A DNA stretch of 64,000 nucleotides. Origin: Azorinus chamasolen. Taxonomy: Eukaryota; Mollusca; Bivalvia; Cardiida; Solecurtidae. Shown here piece by piece: positions 21,301-33,300 of this stretch. The notes beneath the pieces were generated by a model. That model did not search any database and was not told the origin of the DNA. It was given only the letters and a program-made list of their open reading frames with translations. Position 1 is the first letter of the stretch, and the number at the start of each line of letters is the position of its first letter. The translations under genes were made by a program, and so were the position numbers. Location: the NCBI GenBank assembly GCA_963576725.1, contig OY755241.1, positions 54,064,484 to 54,128,483 on the forward strand. The letters run 5' to 3'.

Positions 21301-24300
21301 CAATAACTGCTCAAGGGTTTGACTTAGGATCTTCAAATTTGCTTAGATGGTTGGTCATGACAACTAGATGAGTCTAATTGTTTTTTTAGCTCACTAGGTC
21401 AAAGGTCAAGGTCACCATGACCTTAACTGGTGAAATGGTTAGCGATCAATAACTGCTCTATGGTTTGGCTTAGGATCTTCAAATTTGCTGTGGTAGTTGG
21501 TAATGACCACTAGATGACCCCTATTGATTTTGAGGTCACTAGGTCAAAGGTCAAGGTCAGCATGCTCTTAACTGGTTAAATGGTTTCCGATCAATAACTG
21601 CTCAAGGGTTTGGCTTAGAATCTTCAAACTTGCTGCGGTAGTTGGTCATGACCACTGGATGACCCCTATCTTTTTTTAGGTCACTAGGTCAAAGGTAAAG
21701 GTCACCATGACCTAAACTTGTAAAATGGTTTCTGATCAATAACTGCTCATGGGTTTGGCTTAGGATCTTCAAATTCGCTTAGGTGGTTGGTCATGACAAC
21801 TAGATGATCCCTGTTGTTTTTTAGGTCACTAGGTCAAAGGTCAAGGTCACCATGACCTTAACTGGTGAAATGGTTTCCAATCAATAACTGCTCAAGTGTT
21901 TGGCTTAGGATCTTGCTGTGGTGGTTGGTCATGACAACTAGATGACCCCTATTTATTTTGAGGTCACTAGATCAAAGGTCAAGGTCATCATGACCGTAAC
22001 TGATGAAATGGTTTCCAATTAATAACTGCTTAATGGTTTGGTTCGGGATCTTCACACTTGCTGTGGTAGTTGGTCCTGACCACTAGATGACCCCTATAGT
22101 TGTTGAGGTCACTAGGTCAGAGGTCAAGGTCACATGACCTTAACTTATGAAATTTTTTCAGATCAATAAATGATCAGTGGTTTGGCTTAGGATCTTCAAA
22201 GTTTGCTGTGGTGATTAGTCATGACCACTGGATGACCTCTATAGTTGAGGTCACTAGATCAAAGGTCTTGGGGTCTTGGGGGGTATACATGTTTTACAAA
22301 CATCTCTTGTTACTTTGCCTTTTCAGTGGATCTAATAAACCAGGAAAGACCTCCAGTTCCTATCATGACCAGTAGACAGCTCGAATTTCCCAATCCATTC
22401 TTTGGAGCCAAACAGGCTTGGTTGGAAAATATGGATACCCTGAAGTCTGAAAAGCTTGGTATTGTTGACCTGCATCCAGATGTGTTTGGTGTTCCACCAA
22501 GGTAAGCAGGCACAGCTTGATAGTCATTAGTGTTTATGTCTGCATAAATGTCCATCAGTTAACCCATTACCTCAAAGGCTATTTTTAGATCCAACCTCTT
22601 TGAATAAATCTACCGAAAAGGAGCATTAACCCTTTCCTTGTTCTATATTATTCCAAATTTCAATACCTACTGAATATTCATAGACAAAATAGATATAATG
22701 AAATATGAAAGGGGATACATTGTAGCCATTTTAGAAAGTAAAGAAACAGATCTATCAAATTCAATTGGCAAACAGAGCAGACCCTGATCAGACATCTCCT
22801 AGGCTATAGGAGCCGTCTGATCTGGGTCTAGTCTGTTTGTAAATGCGTGAAAATGCGTTTATATGAGGGAAAGGGTTAACTAGAGAAAAGGAAAATATTT
22901 AGAATTTTGTAGGATCAAATGCTCTATTTATCACAATGTGACTGTACCAGAGTCGTCAAAAGTCGTCAATATGAGGGAATGGGTTAACCCATTCCCTCAT
23001 ATTGACGCCTTTTTTTTTTACTGTAAAAGTCGTATTTTGATACCAATGGGATAAATAGAGCATTTGTTTCATAGGATTAGATTCGCTATTTATCACAATG
23101 GTTTCAAAACTACACATATCAAAAATTTTCCTTTTCTCTAGTGTTTGCTCCTTTTCGGTAAATTTACATGTATTCAAAGAGGTTGAGTCTGAAATAAGCT
23201 ATGAGGGAATGGGTTAAGACAGCATTTCAATGCATTTAGAACTTAATGTGTTTTCAAAGTCAATGGAATGGCCCATTACTGTTTAACCCTTTACTCCATG
23301 AATATTCATGTAGAAGATAATGAGATCATGAATATTAGTAGGATTTTCATTATAGCACATTGACACTGGAAATTTTGGCCATGGCAGAAACTGTAGAATC
23401 GTATATCTACATCAGAAACATGTATATTATATCATAAGCAAACGGAGCCATCTGATGTTGGTCCACTCTTTTTGCAAAGGCGTAGAAAGACATATTTATG
23501 GAGTAAGGAGTTAATGATAAAGTCCATTGACTCCATTCAGTGAGTATAACCCATTCCCTCATAGGCTATTTTTAGATCCTACCTCTTTGAATAAATCTAC
23601 TGAAAAGGAGCATTAACTAAAGAAAAAGGAGTTTTTTTGAATTTTGTAGTTCTGAAACCATTGTGATAAATAGAGCATTTGCTCCTTAGGAGCAAATGCT
23701 CTATTTATCACAATGGTTTCAAAAAGTTACTTTTACAGATGTATAGAAAGGTGTATTCATGGAGGAAAAGGATAAAGAGAATGAGGATTTTAATGAGAAA
23801 CCATATTAGAGAGTCCCTGATCTACACCGTTTGCAAATTCCAGTAGCCAGTACACTCAGTTCTGGTTCAAAGGGTTAAAAATATATGAAATTAGTTCCTT
23901 TAAACGTAGTAGACCCTGATCAGACAGATCCTGTGCGAGCTGTCTGATCAGGGTCTGCTCTGTTTGTTTGTGAAATTATGAGAGATCTGATTTTACAGTT
24001 TCTTCCAATACCAAAACATCCTATGTACATAATATATGCTATTATAAAAAATCTGCTAATAAATATTCATGATGTCATTATTTCTTACATAAATATTCAA
24101 CAGGGAATGGGTTTAAGGCTACAGTCTATGGAGATTAACACTTTTACTATCTGATTTGACTCATCTAGGTTTTTTGTTCAGTGCATTCATTTTGAAAGCA
24201 ACACTCTAAGCCTTCTAAGGGGCCTCCGTGGCCAAGTGGGTATGGTCTTCGACTGACAATCGCCTAGCCCCTCACCACTGCGGTTCAAATCCTGGTCTGG

Positions 24301-27300
24301 GCATGTGGTAGGTAGGTGGTTCTACCCGGATGTTCTTCTGTGCACAAAACAATGCACGGAAGAACCTCCAGAGTCTTCCTCCACCTGCAATTAGCTGGAC
24401 GTCATGATATGACTGATCTATGTTTATTTCAAATTTCAATACAAACTGAATATTCTGGGAGAAAATAGTTGTAATGAAATATGGAAGGTGGAACATTGTA
24501 GCCATTTTAGAAATTAAAGAAAATTTCATTGGCAAACAGAGCAGACCCTGATCAGATGGCTCCTATAGGAGCCGTCTGGTCTGCATGGGTCTACTCTGTT
24601 TGCAATTGTGTGAAAATGCGTTTATATGAATGAAAAGGAAAGTGGGAAGAATAGAAATATGTATGTACATGTAGTAGGGTAACGGTAAATTTATTAGTAT
24701 GAAACTAGTACATGGTCTTTTCTTTTCAGAACTGATATACTCGTCAAGAATATCACCTGGCAGAGATTGTACAGGGAGATTGTAAGTAAAGGGTCTGCTC
24801 TGTTTGCTATTAAATGGAATTTGATAGATCCGTTTCTTTACTTTCTAAAATGTCTACATTGTTCCACCTTCCATATTCCATTATAACTATTTTCTCCATG
24901 AATACAAGTGTCATCTGATTTGAGTCTACTATGTTTACAAAGGAATCAAAAGGCACTTATATGGAATAAAGGGTTGAATGGCTGCCAGTGTAAAATTGAT
25001 GGCAAAATTAATGACAACCATTGATGCCAATAGCAGAAATCCAGATAAGATGCGTAAAGTAAAACATTTTCAAGAATACATGTATTTGAGAAATAAAGGA
25101 AATATTTCATTACCAACCCCTATGTTGTGACCACTCATTCCCTCATAGGCTATTTTTAGATCCCGCCTCTTTGAATAAATCTACCGAAAAGGAGCATTAA
25201 CTACAGAAAAGGAAAATTTTAGAATTTTGTAGTTCTGAAACCATTGTAATAAGTAGAGCATTTGCCCCTTAGAAGCAAATGCTCTATTTATCACAATGGT
25301 TTCAAAAAGTGACTTTTACAGAGGCGTAGAAAGGCGTATTTATGGAGGAAAGGGTCAAAGTTGTCTCTTCAAGACGATACTAAAGAGTGGTCACAACATA
25401 GGGTTTGATGGAGAAAGAACAATTTTAGAAATTGAATACACACCTTTTATTTGTTGCTCTGCAATATTATAGGCACCATGTGCTTCATGGGTGTGCCAGA
25501 ATGGCACAGGACTTTGGGATTTCTGTTCCCCCTTGCACGATCGTAAGAGGAGAACAATGTTGGAAAATGAGATGTGGGTCCTGTAGCTTTTCTCTTGTAA
25601 TGGCGCCACATGATAACCTGTTTGGTATTGTAGTGCTGTAAAACTCATCTAATCAAAAATAGTGTACTGTTTGTAATTATCTCGGAACACGCTCAATGAT
25701 TCCTTTGTGATCTGGAATACTTCCGTGTATATTTTTTCCATTGAATTTTGCAATAATGTTTTCATGAGATAAAGAGTTAACCCTTTTCTTTATAGAAATT
25801 CCTTTCAAACCTTTGCAAACAGGGTAGACCTAGATCAGATGACTACAGTAGAAGCCGTCCGATCGGGGTCTGCACTGTTTGCTAATGGAATAATATAGAC
25901 CTGATTCAACAGTTTTTATCAATACACACAAATCTTTTTAATAGTAGTATATGAACTCTACAGTTTTTGGCCATGGTTAAATCTATAGAATAAGATCTAT
26001 ACAATTTTATAAGTAAACAAAGCAGATGTTTCTATTATGTAAATGGTTAACTCTTTACTCCATGAAATAAATACAATGTACACCTTTGTACACTTTGCAA
26101 TCAGAGTATATATTGGAGCCGTTTGCTCAGGGTCTGCTCTTTTTGCATGTGATATAATATACATATGATTCTGCCATAGCAGAAAGTTCCTGTATCCACA
26201 TGCTATTATAGCAATTAATCTAATTAATATTGATGATGTCTTATACAAATATTCATTGAGTTAACCCATTCCCTCATATTGACGCCTTTTGACGCATCTG
26301 TGGAAATCACTTTTTGAAACCATTGTGATAAATAGAGCATTTTCTCCATAGGAGCAAATGCTCTATTTATCACAATTGTTTCTAAACTACACCATTCTAA
26401 AAAAAATCCCTTTTCTCTAGTAAATCATCCTTTTGGGTAGATTTATTCAATGCAACTGGGTCTTAAAATAGGCTATCAGGGAATGGGTTACGGGTTAAAT
26501 AACCACTTTTTTTTCAGGATTACAGAAAGGGTAAAACTCGAGCTGAAGTTAAGGGTAGTAGTAAGAAGATATATCCACAGAAGAAGACAGGGAAAATAAG
26601 AGCTGGTCAAATACGAGCACCGCAGCGAATTGGAGGTAAACCTTGTATCAGAGCAATATTAAGTTATTAACCTTTTACTCCATAAATACACCTTTCTGCA
26701 TCTTTGGACACAGAGTAAACCCAGATCAGACAGCTCCTGTAGGAGCCGTTTGATCAGTGTGTGCTTTGTTTGCTTATGAAATAATGTAGAAATGATTCTT
26801 CAGGTAGTGGCCTGTCAAATCATTTCTGTGTCCATGTGCCATTACAACAATTAATCTACATGTAATTTATATTCACGATATCATTATTTTTTACATAAAT
26901 ATTCATGGAGTAAATGTTAAATATACCTTTTTATGCCCCCAGATCAGATTGATTAGCATCATGCCTAGCTGTCTCATCAGTTCTTGTATCAAAAACAATT
27001 CTAGTTACATATTAGTAATGTCGATATGCGGATATGGATAATCATGAGGTAGAGGGTTAAAAAATAGAAATAATGGAAATTTATTTCCATGGCAACCAGA
27101 AAATAACCAGATCTGTACATGTAAACAGTTAAAGTAAGCTCTAACCATGATTAGCCAGCTCCATCAGGATCTGTCTGGTCTGGATGCATTCTCTTTGCAT
27201 AACAAAATGGTAAATTCTGCCCCATCTTGATAAACTTTGAAAGTAATGGAGTGGTAAATTCTGCTGTCCCTGTCTGACAAAACTACAGAGCTACAGATAA

Positions 27301-30300
27301 TGATGCATACCCAAGTACTAAAATAGTCATTTTTACACCAAACCCTATACTGTGACCACTCTTTAGAATCGTCTCAAAGAGTGGTCACAGTATAAGATTT
27401 GATGGAGAAATAAAGGAGCTATGCTTGAAAATGTTTAAATTTATGCATCTTATCTGGAGCTCTGAAACTACATGATCAGCTTGATCTAGGTTGGAACTAT
27501 TTACCTAAGATTGTTTGGACAAATACTGGGGACACTTATGGTATGACTTTTACTTTTGCTTTGCAGGTGGTCTTTCTCATGGCCCAAGGGGACCTAAATC
27601 CAGTTTTTACATGCTGTCTAACACACAGCGAGTACTTGGCTTGAGGATAGCACTCTCAATCAAATATGCACAGGTTTGTTTCATTGAATCGATATATTTT
27701 ACCTTCAGCCTTAGGAGTGAATTTTGGTCATTTCACATTTGATTAGAGGCGCCATGGATGGAATATAAACATTTCCAAGTTATTTATCTTTGTATTTCAA
27801 ACAAGTAAGTTGAAGTAAACACCAGAAAATGGCGGAAATGAAAGTATACCTGGAAATTCTTCAGAAGAAGTTCACTGCAAATATGTAAGCAGTTACCAAC
27901 CTGTAAGAAAGATAGTCCTTGATTAACACAATGTAGTGGTCGTTATAGAGAGGTTTTACTGTATATCAATACCGTTCCTATCAATGACACCTCTTCATTT
28001 GATTGATCTAGAACATGACCAGAGTGTTAGAGACTTTGGATCCTGATGAGCTATTCAGAGTCTGGCATGACTGATAACATGCTAAAGATGCATCTGTCAA
28101 TACAGTTGAACTTCGATATCTCGAACTTCAAGGGACCATACAAATAATTTGAGATAAGAGAGGTTCGACTCATCCGATTTATAATCAGACAAATATCTCA
28201 AGTTCACAGCTTAATGCAGGTCTAAAGTAATGCTGAAAGCTCCTGTAGGAGCTTTCAGCATTACTTTAAACCTACATTAAGCTGTCACATGTGTTTCTAG
28301 TTACAAATGTATATGTAGTGATATATTTTAGAAAATATCCTGTATTGTAAATTTTGGAAGGTCTGAACTTTTAGTTCGAGTTATCCCGAAGTTCGAGTTA
28401 TCCGAGTTTGAGATATCGAAGTTCAACTGTGTTAAGAATGTCAACAAATATTCAAGGGACCATACCGATTACTTTTAGATAACAGACACAGAGGTTACTC
28501 ATCCGATTTCTAATCTGATTTCTAATCTGAATAATTTCCCAAGGTTACAGCTTAACACAGGTCTAAAGTAATGCTGAAAGCTCCTGTAGGAGCTTCCAGA
28601 ATTACTTTTAACCTGCATTAAGCTGTCACATATGTTTCTAAATATGCATAGTGATACATTTAAGAACAATTCTGTGTAGTAAATTTTGGAAAGACTGAAT
28701 TTTTCCTTCAAGTTATTCCAAACTACGAGTTATCCGAATTTGAGATATCAAAGTTCAACTGTACATGTTGTATTTGTATTGTTATTCAAATATTCAAAAA
28801 AATGATATTTGTATAACATATATTAAAAAACACACTGTTATATCATGAACACTTTACCTCATAGTGATGCCTTTGCAACCAGAGTAGACCCAGATCATAC
28901 AGATCATACAGTAGCAGTCCGATCTGGATCAACTCTGAGCTAGTCTTGAAAATGTTTAATCCTTTCCTCCATTGGCTATTTTTAGACCCAACCTCTTTGA
29001 ATGAATCTACCGAAATGGAGCATTTACTAAAGAAAAGGAAAATGTTAGATTGTGTAGTATTTAAACCATTGTGATAAATAGAGCATTTGCTCCTATAGAG
29101 CAAATGCTCTATTTATCACAATGGTTTCAAGAAGTGACTGTTACTAAAGGCGTAAAAAGGCGTATTTATGGAAGAAAGGGTTAACTTAAACATCTTGGCT
29201 GAGCCTCTACCTTTACTCCAACCATAGATTTGACTTTAATTGCCTTTGCAAATAGAATAGATCCAGATCAGACTTCCACAGTTTGAGCCATTTGATTTGG
29301 GTCTTCTCTGTGTGCAAAGGTGTGGAAAGGTGTCTCAATGAGAGTAATGGATACACTATTGGTCGAGTTGCAAACAGGTCGGTCCTATATGAAATGCCTC
29401 TGATTTGGATCAAATCTGTTTGCGAATGTCAGTCAGGTCATGTTTAGTGGGATACCATTCTATGGATACCTTTTTTATCACACAAGAGCTGGTTTTCTGT
29501 CCGTGTTGTCTGTTGAACTTGTGCAGTTTCACTATTTTCTCTTATCTTTACCTTTCAGAATGACCTTCATATAGTGGATAATCTTAACATCCCAACTGAT
29601 GATCCTGAGGTATGGCAACAACACAATGCTAAACTCCCTTAAACCCTTTCCTCCATAGGCTATTTTTAGACCCAACCTCTTTGAATGAATCTACCGAAAA
29701 GGATCATTTACTAGAGAAAAGGAAAATGTTATAATTGTGTAGTATAGAAACCATTGTGATAAATAGAGCATACATAAATAGAGAAACTACTAGAAAGTAG
29801 GGATGGAGAATCGGACCAAAATTATAATCGATTATCGAATTGAATCGAACATTTATTATCGATTAAAAATCGATAATTAATTGAAAATACTTTCAGAGAT
29901 ACTGAGCATGTAAAGCTTGATGTAACAAGCTAATACCTAACTAAGCTTTTGTGTCAACCAAACAGTATGCTGTGACCATTCATTAGAATCATCTCGAAGA
30001 GACGATTTTAATGAATTGTCACAGAATAAAGCTTGGTAGAGGCTTATTTTGAAGGTAAAATACTTCATACAGTTATATTCCCATTAAAACGCCTACGAAA
30101 ATTACTGATGCTGCTGTACAGATTATACAGTCAGTAATCGATTATGGCAAAATTACTATCGATAGTAAATCGAAAATACGTTTTCGATCAATCATCGATT
30201 ATAATCGATTATCGGAACAACACTACTAGAAAGGCATATTTATGGAGGAAAAGATTATACTGGACATTCAATTTAGTATAAATTTTGGCCTTAGAGACAG

Positions 30301-33300
30301 TTGGCTGCTTAATGCAGGGTGAAAAGCCATCTAGGAGCTTTCTGCATGACTTTCACCCTGCATTAAGCAGCCACCTGCCTAAAACTATCTTTAAATTTCT
30401 TCTCTACTAGAATTCTGGTTTAGAGGGATTTTGCTGCAGTATCAAATTTTCTGTCCATATGTCTGGATGGTGTTTCTGTTTTGCATTTTGTCCATGACTT
30501 TACTCTGACATCCAGTTTGGTACCTTTACTTTGTGAATATTTATATAAGAAATAATTACATCATGAATATGAATTAGATTAATTTTTGTGATGACAAGGT
30601 AATTTTTCACCATGGAATAGTTAGGTCAATATTAATACATAAGCAAACACTGCAGACACTAGTCAGACGGCTGCTACAGGAACTTTTGAGTGGTGCTGCG
30701 CCAAGGTCAGATACAAACCAATTGGCTTAAAGCACCTGTTGAAGGCAGTGTTTTACAAACACATTTTGTTTTGTCTTTCTTTCCTTTTCAGTATATCCAG
30801 GACCTTATGGACACAAGATTCTGGGGATTTTCAGCATTATTCATTGACGAGTAAGTGAAATTTGTAACCTTGATATTGTGTATTAGCAAGTAGGAGTGAC
30901 CTGTCGTTTTTATTTATAGATTTGGTAACCTTGATAAGTGTATATGATTGTTAACCCATTACTCCATATATGTATATGCATATTTATGCCTTTGCAAACG
31001 GAGTACACCCAGAAGTAATGCAGAAAGGTTTAAGTAACTGTTTTTTATGTTTTGTAGAAATACATATGTATACTTTAACATATGGAGATGTCATTTTTTT
31101 CACCGTTGCAAAGAGATTAGACCATGATCAAATTGCTATGTTTGCTTGTGATTTAACATAGATCTATTTCTACAGTTTATGCCATGGTAAACATTCCCTT
31201 GTCTATTATGCCGTCATAATAAAAAAAATCAGCAAATCCATACCCATAGTCATTACATTTGAAATGAATATTTATAGAGTAAATGATTAAATGAAACAGA
31301 TTCATGTGATATGTTGTGCCATGGTATATTAAAGAAGGAAATTAACCTTTTCAACATTAGTTCAATTTCATCTGCGAAAATTGTCGTCTGCTACTTAAAG
31401 GTTTTTTTGTTTTTCGTTTCTCTCCAAGTGGTATGGACAATGGTCAGGGTCTGTTCTGTTAAGGGTACTGTTTGTTGTAAGGAATTTGATATGTTATGTT
31501 ATTCCTGGAGACATTGTTATCTTCACTGATTCCAAATTCAATTTTCATTTTCTTTCAAAGGCAGACAAGCTTTATCTATTTAATCCTTTCCCTGTTCTAT
31601 GTTTACTCCAAATTTCAAGAATGTTATTATAAAGAAATATGGAAGGTGGACTATTGTAGCCATTTTAGAAACTAAAGAAAGGGATCTATCAACTTTTATT
31701 AGCAAACAGAGTATACATGTATATATATGTATATAGTGCAGATACCTTCCTGTTTCAAACTGTAAACTTCATGAATATTCATGAAAGGTATAATTACATC
31801 ATGAACACAAATTAAATGGAATTTTGACCATGACAGAAACTGCAGAATCAGATCGATAGTGTTCCGTAAGCAAACAGCAGATCCTGATCAGATGACTCCT
31901 ACAGGAGCTATCCAATCTGGGTCTACTCTGTTTTCAAAGATGTTTCTATGGAGTAAAGGGTTAATACTTTCACTGTTGAATATTCATGTAAAGAAATAAT
32001 GACATCATGCTTATTTATTAGCTGATTTTTTATTATGGCATATAAACAGGATGTTTTGGTATTGGTAGAAACTCTTAGAGTCGGATCAATAATAAATTCT
32101 TATGCAAACTGAGTAGATCCTGACAGGATGACTCCAACAGGAGCCGTCTGATCTGGTTCCACTCTATTTGTAAAGGGGTGAAAAAGTGTTTATATGAAGT
32201 AGATAGTTAACCCTTTATTCCATGAATATTCATGTAAGAAATTATGATATGAATATTAATTAGATATTTTTTTAAAATGGCATATAAACACATTGAATTT
32301 TAACCAAGGCAGAAACTGTAGAATCAGATCTATATTATGTCATCTAATCAGAGTCTACTCTGCAAAGACGTATTTATGGAGTAAAGGGTTAACCCATTCC
32401 CTCATAGGCTATTTTTAGATCCAACCACTTTGAATGAATCTACCGAAAAGGAGCATTAACTAGAGAAAAGTTAAATTTTAGAATTTTGTAGTTTGAAACC
32501 ATTGTGATTGATAGAGCATTTGTTCCTATTGGAGCAAATGCTCTATTTATCACAATGGTTTCATAAAGTGACTTTTATAGAGGTGTAGAAAGGCGTATTT
32601 ATGGAGGAAAGGGTTAAGTCTTATGACTGTATGCATTGTATTCTCTTTCCAGTACTGACAGGATGCCCCGGAATGTAGCTCTTGCCTGCAGTGAATATGG
32701 CCAGTATAACTTGATGCCTGTCTACGGTAAGTATTACCCCTTTACCTCATGAATATTCATATAATGACATCATGAATATTTATTAGCTGAAATTTTATAA
32801 TGTCGTATGAACTCAGGATTTTTTTTTACTTATGCAGAAACTGTTGAATCATACATATAAAATACCATAAGCAAACCGAGCAGACCCTGATCTGATTTCT
32901 CTTACAGCCATCTGGCGTAGGTCAACTTTCTTTTTAAAGATGTGAAGTGATATCTCTATCAGATGAAGGGTGAACCCTTCCTTCATATATAATGCTTTGT
33001 CACACCTTTGCAAACAGATTAGACCCATTCAGACAGCTCCTATAAGAGTTGTCCATCAGGGTGTGCTCGGTTTGCTTATGGAATGGTCAAGATCTGATTC
33101 TGCAGTTTCTGCCTGTCAGTCAAAATGTCCGGTGTTCATATGCCATTATCAAAAATAATCTAATTAATATACATGATGTCATTAGTTCTTACATGAATAT
33201 TCAACAGGGAAAGGGGGAAGTAAGACATTATGACTGTGAAACCCACATTCAATAGGACCAATATACATGTACATGTAATAACGCTTTCCCTGAATTTTAC

